Shown: positions 8,678 through 14,829 of the stretch, in pieces
Position numbering within the stretch: position 1 is the stretch's first letter
How the letters are laid out: every line of letters starts with the position of its first letter
Virus record (IMG/VR): IMGVR_UViG_3300030616_000017
Span: 83,159 to 147,158 of that record
Direction: 5' to 3' (one strand)
Source: a virus
Length of the DNA stretch: 64,000 nucleotides
Position numbers and translations under genes: made by a program
The notes under the pieces: model-generated
The model's input: only the letters and a program-made list of their open reading frames with translations
Databases searched by the model: none
What the model was told of the DNA's origin: nothing

Positions 8678-8706
8678 TTGAAAAATCTCTTTCGCTTGGT
8701 TATATT
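8678..8706 (+). promoter_or_regulatory. Class A promoter (TTGAAA-N17-TATATT)
   Basis: -35 TTGAAA at 8678-8683 and -10 TATATT at 8701-8706. The predicted start near 8713 lies 3 nt before the mature 5' end of the tmRNA-like RNA. It may also feed the tRNA cluster behind it. Confidence 0.75.
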
Positions 8707-8715
8707 ATGAGGAGA

Positions 8716-8820
8716 GGGGGAGAAAATGGATTCGACTGCTACACTGCTGAAGCGACGAAAGGCCCAAAGTAACGAAAGCTGAGGTGTAGCAGGACTCGGG
8801 TTCGATGCCCGACTCCTCCA
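8716..8820 (+). ncRNA. Minimal tmRNA-like RNA (tRNA-like domain plus a short P2 hairpin)
   Basis: The 5' end GGGGGAG (8716-8722) pairs with CTCCTCC (8813-8819) through a G3-U70 pair, followed by discriminator A. The D-region reads AAAATGGATTCGAC, the tmRNA hallmark with no D-stem. CTGCTACAC (8736-8744) pairs perfectly with GTGTAGCAG (8784-8792) as P2. The T-arm is TCGGG-TTCGATG-CCCGA. Only 39 nt lie inside P2, too little for the pseudoknots and a normal tag. A frame AEATKGPK-stop (8746-8772) exists there but lacks the usual hydrophobic degradation end. CCA is not encoded, as in the tRNAs here. G3-U70 and A73 are the alanyl-tRNA synthetase determinants, so charging with alanine is expected; trans-translation is doubtful. 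Confidence 0.8.
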
Positions 8821-8833
8821 AAATAAAAAATAT

Positions 8834-8923
8834 GGGCAAGTGGCGAAGCTGGTTGAAACGCATGAGACTTAAAATCTCATACCCAAGCGGTAAACATCGT
8901 GGGTTCGATCCCCACCTTGCCTA
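8834..8923 (+). tRNA. tRNA-Leu(UAA)
   Basis: Acceptor GGGCAAG/CTTGCCT (G1-U72), anticodon arm TGAGA-CTTAAAA-TCTCA, long variable arm with stem TACC/GGTA, T-arm GTGGG-TTCGATC-CCCAC. Class II as expected for Leu. CCA is not encoded. Confidence 0.93.
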
Positions 8924-8927
8924 ATAT

Positions 8928-9001
8928 GGCACCTTAGCTCAGCTGGATAGAGCATGAGATTTCTAATCTCAGGGTCACAGGTTCGAATCCTGTAGGTGTC
9001 A
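8928..9001 (+). tRNA. tRNA-Arg(UCU)
   Basis: Acceptor GGCACCT/AGGTGTC, anticodon loop TTTCTAA in a TGAGA/TCTCA stem, T-loop TTCGAAT. AGA is the favoured Arg codon in this AT-rich genome. Confidence 0.95.
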
Positions 9002-9002
9002 T

Positions 9003-9012
9003 ACTAATATAA
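9003..9012 (+). promoter_or_regulatory. Class B (ACTAATATAA) motif between tRNA genes
   Basis: It starts 2 nt after tRNA-Arg. The predicted start is near 9015, about 3 nt before tRNA-Lys at 9018. Confidence 0.5.
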
Positions 9013-9017
9013 AAAAT

Positions 9018-9090
9018 GGACCGTTAGCTCAGTCGGTAGAGCAACGCACTTTTAATGCGTAGGTCACAGGATCGTAGCCTGTACGGTTCA
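9018..9090 (+). tRNA. tRNA-Lys(UUU) with an atypical T-loop
   Basis: Acceptor GGACCGT/ACGGTTC (G2-U71), D-arm with GGTAGAG, anticodon arm ACGCA-CTTTTAA-TGCGT. The T-arm is ACAGG-ATCGTAG-CCTGT, so the loop lacks the near-universal TTCRA sequence. Confidence 0.88.
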
Positions 9091-9094
9091 CTAA

Positions 9095-9166
9095 GGTTTA
9101 TTCGTATATTGGTTAGTACGCTGGATTGTCGATCCAGAAGGCGGGGTTCGATTCCCCGATAGACCG
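9095..9166 (+). tRNA. tRNA-Asp(GUC)
   Basis: Acceptor GGTTTAT/ATAGACC, anticodon loop TTGTCGA in CTGGA/TCCAG, T-loop TTCGATT, discriminator G as expected for Asp. Confidence 0.95.
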
Positions 9167-9169
9167 TTT

Positions 9170-9201
9170 TTGTAAGAAATCTATATAGTTTTTTCTTACA
9201 A
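9170..9201 (+). repeat. Perfect 10-bp inverted repeat between tRNA-Asp and tRNA-Glu
   Basis: TTGTAAGAAA (9170-9179) and TTTCTTACAA (9192-9201) with a 12-nt AT-rich loop. No T-run follows, so it is more likely a processing or stabilising hairpin than a terminator. Confidence 0.6.
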
Positions 9202-9210
9202 AATCTCTTT

Positions 9211-9284
9211 GCTCCCTTCGTCTAATCGGTTAGGATATCGCCCTTTCAAGGCGAAGATATCGGGTTCAAGTCCCGTAGGGAGTA
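9211..9284 (+). tRNA. tRNA-Glu(UUC)
   Basis: Acceptor GCTCCCT/AGGGAGT (G1-U72), anticodon loop CTTTCAA in TCGCC/GGCGA, T-arm CGGG-TTCAAGT-CCCG. No encoded CCA. Confidence 0.94.
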
Positions 9285-9295
9285 AAACATTTTAC

Positions 9296-9324
9296 TTTAC
9301 TTTTTGGTAGAAAATGATTATATT
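9296..9324 (+). promoter_or_regulatory. Class A promoter (TTTACT-N17-TATATT)
   Basis: -35 TTTACT at 9296-9301, -10 TATATT at 9319-9324. The predicted start is G9331, exactly the first base of hairpin RNA element 1. Confidence 0.8.
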
Positions 9325-9330
9325 ATATAT

Positions 9331-9388
9331 GTAGGCAGAGGGAGTTCCTCTAAAAAACACGGTGAAAGTTTGAATACTCTCCGCCTAC
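9331..9388 (+). ncRNA. Covarying hairpin RNA, element 1
   Basis: P1 GTAGGC (9331-9336) pairs with GCCTAC (9383-9388); 3-nt bulge AGA; P2 GGGAGT (9340-9345) pairs with ACTCTC (9376-9381, one G-U); a single C on the 3' side; the P2 loop begins TCCT. The same layout recurs in elements 2 and 3 with different but complementary stems. It begins at the predicted start site. A short T-rich stretch follows. Confidence 0.65.
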
Positions 9389-9403
9389 TTTATTGAAATT
9401 AAT

Positions 9404-9459
9404 ATGGCATAGAGGGTTCCTATACTATCAACTTTAAATTGAATTCTACCCTCCGCCAT
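9404..9459 (+). ncRNA. Covarying hairpin RNA, element 2
   Basis: P1 ATGGC (9404-9408) with GCCAT (9455-9459); bulge ATA; P2 GAGGGT (9412-9417) with ACCCTC (9448-9453); single 3' C at 9454; the loop starts TCCT and holds a small TCAA/TTGA hairpin. Both stems differ from element 1 yet remain paired, which argues for selection on structure. Confidence 0.65.
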
Positions 9460-9475
9460 TTTAATATGAGTAATT

Positions 9476-9565
9476 AAGGGCATAAGAAGTTCCTAATGTA
9501 AAGAATTTACAGGGCAACTCCTACGGGAGCAGGGCCCTGTGCCAACAAACTTACTTCTCGCCCTT
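9476..9565 (+). ncRNA. Covarying hairpin RNA, element 3 (with an extra arm)
   Basis: P1 AAGGGC (9476-9481) with GCCCTT (9560-9565); bulge ATA; P2 AGAAGT (9485-9490) with ACTTCT (9553-9558); single 3' C at 9559; the loop starts TCCT. The loop also holds TGTAAA-GAA-TTTACA and a nested hairpin ACAGGGC/GCCCTGT containing CTCC-TACG-GGAG. It ends 27 nt before the next start codon, so it is part of that gene's leader or is processed from it. Confidence 0.65.
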
Positions 9566-9592
9566 TTATTAACCTACCAAAAGGAGAATCAA

Positions 9593-11536
9593 ATGATTTC
9601 CACTCTACGTCTTTTTAATGGTATTATTATTCCCAACAAAGAAGTTCCTGAAGATACTAATTCAGTAATATGGCCTCATGAAAAGTCTTACGAACAGCTT
9701 ACTAAAGAAACTCTCAAGAAAGGATACATTGTTGATAAGGCTATCTATTTTAATCTTACTCCTGAAGGCTTAAAAGACTTTAACAAGGCTATGAAAGAAA
9801 AGCTTACTTTTCATCGAGATTGGAATAATAGCTTTTATAAGTCTTGGAATAAACTGGAAACTCTTTCAGATTTTGAATTGCGTTTAGACCAGCTTTTTCA
9901 TTACTTTACTACGTATGGAGCCGAAGCTCTTGGAATAAAAGATTCTTTTGTTTACCTCCCTAAAGGCAATACTTTTATGCCCCCTGTAAGTGAAGATTTT
10001 TCTTTTCTTTATATTCGTGGATTTGAAAGAGAAGAAATTCAGGAAAAGATTGTAGCTATGGTTGGTTCTGGAATTGCTCTAAAAGAAGAAACCATTGAAG
10101 ATCTTCTTACTATTGTTATGGAATTTTCAAAGAAGCACATTTTCGACATCTTCTCTGTTTGCAAGAACAAGGAAGTGAAGGTTCGATTAGCAGAGTTATA
10201 TGATTTTATTCCTAAAAATGTAGGAGAATTTCTTAGATACGTTATTTACAAGAATACAGGGAAGTCTCTTGTTATTAAGAATAAAGCTACAATTGACGCT
10301 ATAAAGATAGGGAGAGATAGAAAAACTCCTTCTTATTTCTATGCGTATAGAGATGCTTATGGGCTTGAAAGTCTTGCTAAAAACTTTTATCGGTATAAGC
10401 CTCTTCTTCTTGCTTTTCGGTCTGCATTCCCTGAACTAAAGCCACTGATTAATCAAGTAAGAAAACTTGCTGTAAAGTTCCATGAACCTATGAAAGAAGA
10501 TTTTCTTAATACTGTTACCAAAAAAATCAAACAGAATGCTGTTCTTAATCTCACCACTTTAGAACAAGAACTCTTTAAGGCAAACACCTTTAGAAAAGTA
10601 CGGTTGCTATATGCTCTTCAGAATCTGGAAAGCCAAACTGAAGATAAAATCTATAATATTCGGAACGGTAAACAGTATGTAACGAAAGCAAGTATGCCTC
10701 GATTTAAAAAAGAGGATGTTGCTTTTTTAGCTGATAAGGTCTATTCTCATATTGTTGAAGATATTAAACCAAATGTAGAAGGTAAGACAGTTTTGGTTCA
10801 TCCAAGACTTGCATATGCTCTTCCTTCTTCAGAAAAGAATTTTATAGGAAACTACCCTGTCAAGAGTAAGGTAGAATTCAACAGTACAAGAGACCTGATT
10901 ATTGGTGTTCACTGGAAAAATCAAAAAAATAGAGTAGATCTAGATCTTTCTCTTCTTAGTCTTGATGGAACCAAGTTTGGATGGAATGGTCGTTATAGGG
11001 ATGAAGGAATTCTTTTTTCAGGCGATGTGACTGATGCTCCTGGAGCAGGAGCTTCTGAGTTTTATTATTTCAAAGGTGTTAAAGACGGGATGTATTCAGT
11101 AGTTTTGAATTATTACAATTCTTATGGGGTAGAAGAAGAATGCCCTTTTGATATAATTATTGGGGCTTTTGATGGACAAGATATTAATAGGAATTTTATG
11201 TTACGCCCTGAAAATATTGTTTTTCAAGCCTCCTCATCTATCGGCCCTGAACAGATTAATCTGGGAATGGTGGTTATAGAGGGAGACAAAAAAGTATTTA
11301 GTATGATAGAGGGAAAGAGAGCTCGTGCTTCAGTGTCTGCTAACGATGAACTCAATGCTGTATATTTGAATGCACTTAAATCTGAAACTGAAAATATTAT
11401 ATTTCTAACAGATGTGCTTACTGATGCTGGAGCTGTAGTAGTAGAAGATCGAGAAGATTCAGTTATTGATTTTGATCTTACTCCTACCTATATTCAGAAA
11501 GATACCATTATGTCAATGTTTACAAAGGAGAGGTAA
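9593..11536 (+). CDS. Large protein with helical N-terminal region and TerD-like C-terminal domain
   Basis: 647 residues from the ATG at 9593 (SD AAAAGGAG, 6 nt upstream). Residues 1-400 are mainly helical and not recognised. From about residue 430, VDLDLSLLSLDG, GILFSGDVTDAPG and GASEFYYF match the TerD/tellurium-resistance fold, whose acidic loops bind calcium. TerD-type proteins act in poorly understood stress responses. Its leader carries the three hairpin RNAs and an RNA ligase gene follows 1 nt after its stop, suggesting an RNA-linked role. A Ro60-like (TROVE) N-terminal half was considered but no signature was found. Confidence 0.6.
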   Translation: MISTLRLFNGIIIPNKEVPEDTNSVIWPHEKSYEQLTKETLKKGYIVDKAIYFNLTPEGLKDFNKAMKEKLTFHRDWNNSFYKSWNKLETLSDFELRLDQLFHYFTTYGAEALGIKDSFVYLPKGNTFMPPVSEDFSFLYIRGFEREEIQEKIVAMVGSGIALKEETIEDLLTIVMEFSKKHIFDIFSVCKNKEVKVRLAELYDFIPKNVGEFLRYVIYKNTGKSLVIKNKATIDAIKIGRDRKTPSYFYAYRDAYGLESLAKNFYRYKPLLLAFRSAFPELKPLINQVRKLAVKFHEPMKEDFLNTVTKKIKQNAVLNLTTLEQELFKANTFRKVRLLYALQNLESQTEDKIYNIRNGKQYVTKASMPRFKKEDVAFLADKVYSHIVEDIKPNVEGKTVLVHPRLAYALPSSEKNFIGNYPVKSKVEFNSTRDLIIGVHWKNQKNRVDLDLSLLSLDGTKFGWNGRYRDEGILFSGDVTDAPGAGASEFYYFKGVKDGMYSVVLNYYNSYGVEEECPFDIIIGAFDGQDINRNFMLRPENIVFQASSSIGPEQINLGMVVIEGDKKVFSMIEGKRARASVSANDELNAVYLNALKSETENIIFLTDVLTDAGAVVVEDREDSVIDFDLTPTYIQKDTIMSMFTKER

Positions 11537-11537
11537 A

Positions 11538-12650
11538 ATGAGAGACCTTGCTTATATTGCTAAAATTGAAAAGCTTGAACCCATTAAAGATAAGGATAGA
11601 ATTGAACTCGCCACAGTAGCTAATTGGGAAGTAATTGTAGGAAAAGGAGAATATAAGGTTGGAGACCTTGTGGTGTATGTTGAGTATGATACTGTTCTTC
11701 CTGTCAAGCCCGAATTCGAGTTTCTAAGAAAAAGATGTTATTCAAAACTTTATGACGGGTTTAGAATTCGTAATATGTCAATGGCTGGTGTATTTTCTCA
11801 AGGAATTGTGTTTCCTCTCTCTATTCTCCCAAAGAGTGTTAAGATTGAGGAGGGAAGAAATGTTGCTAAAGAACTAGAAATTGTTCGATATGATCCAGAA
11901 GAGATACGAGAAAATAGAATGATTCATAATTCCAAGCCTAAAAATCCTCTTATGAGATTTAAGTGGTTTAGAAAACTTCGGAATAAATATTTTGGTAAAA
12001 CTTCCTCTTATCCTTCTACAGTAAAGAAATCTGATGAAACAAATATTCAGAAGCTTTTCAACGCGTACAAAGAAAATTATAATGATGTGAAGTTTTATGC
12101 TACGGAAAAAGTAGAAGGACAAGCAGCAACCTATGTGCTTAAACGAGGTCGCTTTCACGTTTACTCCCACAATAAGAGTGTGCGGAACGATGGAAAAAAC
12201 AATTGGTCAGCAACTGCTAAACTGTATGACATTGAAAAGAAGCTGCGTCAGTATAAAAGAAAACACGGAGTAGAGCTTGCAATCCAAGGAGAAATTGCGG
12301 GGCCGGGAATTCAAAAGAATATCTATGGGTTTGATACATTTAGATTTTTCGTATATAAAATCACTAATGTGAAAACAGGTGAAGCGTACAACTTCGTGGA
12401 TTTAGTTAATCTTATTGTAAAGTTAGATCTATTTCTTTGTCCTCTTGTTTATACATCTATATATCTTAATGCGTTTGAAACCGTACAGGAAATTCTTGAG
12501 CATAGTAATGGAGATAGTGTATTAAGAAAGGATAAGAAGATTCCAAGAGAAGGGCTTGTATGGAGAGCTGTAGAAGATCAAAATATAGGGTTTAAAGCTA
12601 AGAGTCCGGTATACCTTGCAGCTTGGGATAAAAAAGATAAAACTGAATAA
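11538..12650 (+). CDS. RNA ligase with N-terminal OB-like domain (Rnl5/DraRnl-like)
   Basis: 370 residues from the ATG at 11538 behind GGAGAGG. The N-terminal 110 residues (DRIELATVANWEVIVGKGEY, GDLVVYVEYDTVLP) resemble the OB-type domain of the Deinococcus RNA ligase family. The nucleotidyltransferase core has motif I TEKVEGQ (a variant of KxDG), a FRFFVYKI strand, EGLVWRA as motif IV, and KAKSPVYL as motif V. It seals RNA nicks through an enzyme-AMP intermediate. Glu replaces Asp in motif I. It is tightly coupled to the TerD-like gene and is distinct from the T4-type ligase at 23740. Confidence 0.78.
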   Translation: MRDLAYIAKIEKLEPIKDKDRIELATVANWEVIVGKGEYKVGDLVVYVEYDTVLPVKPEFEFLRKRCYSKLYDGFRIRNMSMAGVFSQGIVFPLSILPKSVKIEEGRNVAKELEIVRYDPEEIRENRMIHNSKPKNPLMRFKWFRKLRNKYFGKTSSYPSTVKKSDETNIQKLFNAYKENYNDVKFYATEKVEGQAATYVLKRGRFHVYSHNKSVRNDGKNNWSATAKLYDIEKKLRQYKRKHGVELAIQGEIAGPGIQKNIYGFDTFRFFVYKITNVKTGEAYNFVDLVNLIVKLDLFLCPLVYTSIYLNAFETVQEILEHSNGDSVLRKDKKIPREGLVWRAVEDQNIGFKAKSPVYLAAWDKKDKTE

Positions 12651-12656
12651 AATTAC

Positions 12657-12685
12657 TTGATTTTTTTCAAATTAGCTGTTATATT
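12657..12685 (+). promoter_or_regulatory. Class A promoter (TTGATT-N17-TATATT)
   Basis: -35 at 12657-12662, -10 at 12680-12685, 32 nt before the transglycosylase ATG. Confidence 0.75.
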
Positions 12686-12716
12686 ATAATCTGTAACCAA
12701 AATGAAGGAGTTTAAA

Positions 12717-13223
12717 ATGAAAAAACTACTGCTTGTAATTATGTTGTTTCTTTTTACCACGTCTTTTACTTTTGCAGGTAAAGCTATCAATACTGAGTTA
12801 ACTAAGTTTACTTATGAGACTTGTCAGGCACATAATGTCCCTTTTGATATTGTTATTGCAATAGGGATAGTAGAAAGCGATTGGAGAAATCTTAAATCAT
12901 ATAGATCCAATTCTAATGGTTCTTATGATGTGGGAATCTTTCAATTGAATAGCCGTTATACTGATTATTATGAAAGAACATTTTGGTATAAAGAGGAGGA
13001 TTTTAATCCTTGGAATGAATATCATAATGTAGAAATGGCTGTTATGTATTTGGAACATCTTTACAGTTATACGAAAAATTGGGAGGATGCTGTTAAAGCG
13101 TATAATACTGGTCTTCATGGTTTGAAAAAGTATCCTGAAACCGCTATGGCGTATTTAGCTAAAGTAGCTAATGCATTAAATCGAATTCAGGTGTTTACAG
13201 AGGATTATATTTATTATGATTGA
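12717..13223 (+). CDS. Exported lytic transglycosylase (SLT-type)
   Basis: 168 residues from the ATG at 12717 (AAGGAG 6 nt upstream; the ATG at 12702 overlaps the SD). A signal peptide MKKLLLVIMLFLF...TFAG ends near residue 20. Catalytic Glu in GIVESDW, then DVGIFQLN and KAYNTG are the SLT/goose-type lysozyme signatures. It would cleave peptidoglycan glycan strands in the periplasm. It has its own class A promoter, so it is likely expressed early rather than with the late lysis genes; it could modify the wall or exclude other phages. Confidence 0.82.
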   Translation: MKKLLLVIMLFLFTTSFTFAGKAINTELTKFTYETCQAHNVPFDIVIAIGIVESDWRNLKSYRSNSNGSYDVGIFQLNSRYTDYYERTFWYKEEDFNPWNEYHNVEMAVMYLEHLYSYTKNWEDAVKAYNTGLHGLKKYPETAMAYLAKVANALNRIQVFTEDYIYYD

Positions 13224-13277
13224 ATCCATTATTAAAAAGAAATAGATTGAAGTAACTGTTAAAGAAGGAGAAGAATA

Positions 13278-13475
13278 ATGAAAAGAGTTTGGTATAAACC
13301 TGAAGATAAACTTCCAGAGGATGGGGTTACAGTTATAGCAGAATTATGCTGTGGGTTTGAACCAGATGAGCTTTTTGAACTTTATTATGACTCCAAAAAA
13401 GATGCTTGGTTTGATCCGGAAGACGGTCAAGAAGTTGTGAATAAAGTACTAAAATGGAGCCACACTTCTTACTAA
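13278..13475 (+). CDS. Small DUF551-like protein
   Basis: 65 residues. KPEDKLPEDGVTVIAE near the N terminus and a C-terminal W resemble the short phage DUF551 family, of unknown function. AAGGAG lies 7 nt before the ATG. Confidence 0.6.
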   Translation: MKRVWYKPEDKLPEDGVTVIAELCCGFEPDELFELYYDSKKDAWFDPEDGQEVVNKVLKWSHTSY

Positions 13476-13480
13476 TATAA
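13471..13480 (+). promoter_or_regulatory. Class B (ACTAATATAA) promoter-like motif
   Basis: It overlaps the stop of the previous gene. The predicted start near 13483 gives a 16-nt leader containing GAGAGG for the small gene at 13499 and the tRNA genes beyond. Confidence 0.55.
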
Positions 13481-13498
13481 ATACACGAGAGGTTATTT

Positions 13499-13669
13499 AT
13501 GGGAAAAAGTATTAGCAAAAACGCTCGCCGTAGTGGAGAAGATATATTAATTTCACGCTGGGGAGGAGAGATAAAGATGAAAACCATCTTTGAAAACGGC
13601 AAGATGAGACATGTTGCTGTATGTCAAAAAACAGGTAATGCAGCAAGAAAGCCAAAGGATTTGATGTAA
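13499..13669 (+). CDS. Small basic protein
   Basis: 56 residues starting MGKSISKNARRSG and ending AARKPKDLM. Strongly basic, with a central β-like stretch (ISRWGGEIKMKTIF). Probably RNA-binding by charge, but the family is not recognised. SD GAGAGG lies 7 nt upstream. It sits between a class B motif and a tRNA cluster. Confidence 0.6.
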   Translation: MGKSISKNARRSGEDILISRWGGEIKMKTIFENGKMRHVAVCQKTGNAARKPKDLM

Positions 13670-13677
13670 TAGGTTTT

Positions 13678-13750
13678 TGAGGTATAGCTCAGTTGGCAGA
13701 GCGCTTGACTGTTAATCAAGATGTCGCAGGTTCAAGTCCTGCTACCTCAG
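13678..13750 (+). tRNA. tRNA-Asn(GUU)
   Basis: Acceptor TGAGGTA/TACCTCA with discriminator G, anticodon loop CTGTTAA in CTTGA/TCAAG, T-arm GCAGG-TTCAAGT-CCTGC. Confidence 0.95.
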
Positions 13751-13768
13751 ATATTTTAACAGAAAATT

Positions 13769-13859
13769 GGAAGGGTGACCGAGTCTGGCTTATGGTGATG
13801 CCCTGCTAAGGCATTGGGGGAAATAATTTCTTCTGAAGGTTCAAATCCTTCTCCTTCCG
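13769..13859 (+). tRNA. tRNA-Ser(GCU)
   Basis: Acceptor GGAAGGG/TCCTTCC with discriminator G, anticodon loop CTGCTAA in ATGCC/GGCAT, long variable arm with GAAA/TTTC stem. Class II as expected. Confidence 0.94.
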
Positions 13860-13866
13860 TTTTTAC

Positions 13867-13938
13867 GCCTCTCTAGCTCAACGGTAGAGCAACGCTCTTG
13901 TAAAGCGTAGGTTATCTGTTCGAATCAGATGAGGGGCT
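13867..13938 (+). tRNA. tRNA-Thr(UGU)
   Basis: Acceptor GCCTCTC/GAGGGGC, anticodon loop CTTGTAA in ACGCT/AGCGT, T-arm ATCTG-TTCGAAT-CAGAT. Confidence 0.95.
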
Positions 13939-13940
13939 AT

Positions 13941-14014
13941 GTGGCTGTAGCTCAGTAGGCTAGAGCGTCTGTCTGTGGAACAGAAGGCCGAGGGTTCAAT
14001 TCTCTCCAGCCACC
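13941..14014 (+). tRNA. tRNA-His(GUG)
   Basis: Acceptor GTGGCTG/CAGCCAC with discriminator C, anticodon loop CTGTGGA in TCTGT/ACAGA. Confidence 0.95.
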
Positions 14015-14019
14015 TTTAT

Positions 14020-14092
14020 AGGTCTGTAATTCAATTGGCAGAATACTGGTCTCCAAATCCAAAAGTTGAGGGTTCGATTCCTTCCGGGCCTG
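14020..14092 (+). tRNA. tRNA-Trp(CCA)
   Basis: Acceptor AGGTCTG/CGGGCCT with discriminator G. The anticodon loop is CTCCAAA, but the stem CTGGT/TCCAA has mismatches at its first and last pairs, so the anticodon arm is weak. Confidence 0.88.
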
Positions 14093-14100
14093 TATATTAT

Positions 14101-14181
14101 AGAGTCTAGCGCTAAGGTAGCAAACTGGACTTGAAATCCAGGCCATGTGTATGCATGAGGGTTCGATTCCTTTAGGCTCTG
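14101..14181 (+). tRNA. tRNA-Ser(UGA)
   Basis: Acceptor AGAGTCT/AGGCTCT with discriminator G, anticodon loop CTTGAAA in CTGGA/TCCAG, variable arm with CATG/CATG stem. Confidence 0.92.
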
Positions 14182-14252
14182 TATAGTAAAAGGAGTAAAA
14201 GAATGAAAAGGAGAGCTGTTTTCTAACTACTTAAATAAAGGAGTTAGAAGCA

Positions 14253-14573
14253 ATGAGTAAAACGTATCGTAAGGTTATTAGTTTTAACGACGGCCAAACA
14301 TCAGGAACTAAATGGGCTCAAAGACAAGCTAATAAGAAAGTTAGAAGAACTAAAGACGTTCCAAATGGTAGAGCTTATAAAAAGCTTTATGATAGTTGGA
14401 ATATTAGAGACTTCAAAAGCAATTTCTACACAGAAAGAGAAGCAAGAGAGTATATAGAAGATTCTTGGTTTAGTACTTGGAAGGGGGATTTCCACAAAGT
14501 ATGGAAGTATAAAGGCTTTCAAAAGAAAAAGCTTTTTTCCAGAACTTCTATACGTAAGCTTGAAAACGAATGA
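14253..14573 (+). CDS. Hypothetical basic protein
   Basis: 106 residues, rich in Lys, Arg and aromatic residues (WAQRQANKKVRRTKD, KGFQKKKLFS). Not recognised. AAGGAG lies 13 nt before the ATG. It lies between two RNA-gene clusters, so nucleic-acid binding is plausible but unproven. Confidence 0.65.
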   Translation: MSKTYRKVISFNDGQTSGTKWAQRQANKKVRRTKDVPNGRAYKKLYDSWNIRDFKSNFYTEREAREYIEDSWFSTWKGDFHKVWKYKGFQKKKLFSRTSIRKLENE

Positions 14574-14588
14574 GTTTTTGATTATATT
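14560..14588 (+). promoter_or_regulatory. Class A promoter (TTGAAA-N17-TATATT)
   Basis: -35 TTGAAA at 14560-14565 (inside the previous gene's last codons), -10 at 14583-14588. The predicted start is G14595, the first base of the structured RNA. Confidence 0.8.
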
Positions 14589-14594
14589 ATAATT

Positions 14595-14739
14595 GTAAGT
14601 TCAGTCAACCAACAGGGGGTCATGTCCTTGTAGAAGGTGTTACTGAAATATACGTGACGACGAAAGTAGATGCTGCAGAATCAAAATCTTTGGCGGTATT
14701 TTGGTAGAGGAGGACTTTTAATCCTCCTCCTGAACTTAC
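14595..14739 (+). ncRNA. 145-nt structured noncoding RNA
   Basis: GTAAGTTCAG (14595-14604) pairs perfectly over 10 bp with CTGAACTTAC (14730-14739), followed by five T. Directly inside the 3' strand is an 8-bp hairpin GAGGAGGA/TCCTCCTC (14707-14729) whose 7-nt loop CTTTTAA is identical to a tRNA-Lys(UUU) anticodon loop, preceded by the tRNA-D-loop-like GGTAGAG. A smaller hairpin lies near 14611-14630. No tRNA T-arm, tmRNA signature or good coding frame is present. The transcript would start at the first paired base and end after the last, so it is probably an independent small RNA. Confidence 0.65.
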
Positions 14740-14749
14740 TTTTTATTAT

Positions 14750-14823
14750 GGGGTTGCATGTACCAAGGCTGGCGATTTTCCTTTGCAAGGAAGATGAGCT
14801 CGGTTCAATTCCGAGGGGCTCCA
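14750..14823 (+). tRNA. tRNA-Ala(UGC), weak acceptor and D-arm
   Basis: T-arm CTCGG-TTCAATT-CCGAG and anticodon arm with loop TTTGCAA in TTTCC/GGAAG are clear. The acceptor GGGGTTG/GGGCTCC keeps G3-U70 (the Ala identity pair) but its last three positions are G-U, G-U and G-G, and the D-stem is irregular. Discriminator A. Confidence 0.78.
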
Positions 14824-14829
14824 CTTTTT

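Noticed and set aside
9331-9565. ToxI-type antitoxin repeats or a CRISPR array
   Set aside because: Units share structure, not sequence, differ in length, and no cas or toxN-like gene is adjacent.
9331-9565. Three degenerate tRNAs for the missing Phe, Ile, Val or Met
   Set aside because: No T-arm or anticodon arm can be formed in any of the three; the shared fold is different.
9539-9592. N-terminal extension of the TerD-like protein
   Set aside because: It would translate hairpin element 3 and has no SD; the ATG at 9593 has AAAAGGAG at the right distance.
14595-14739. Group I intron, RNase P RNA or full tmRNA
   Set aside because: No conserved core sequences of these classes and no T-arm; too short.
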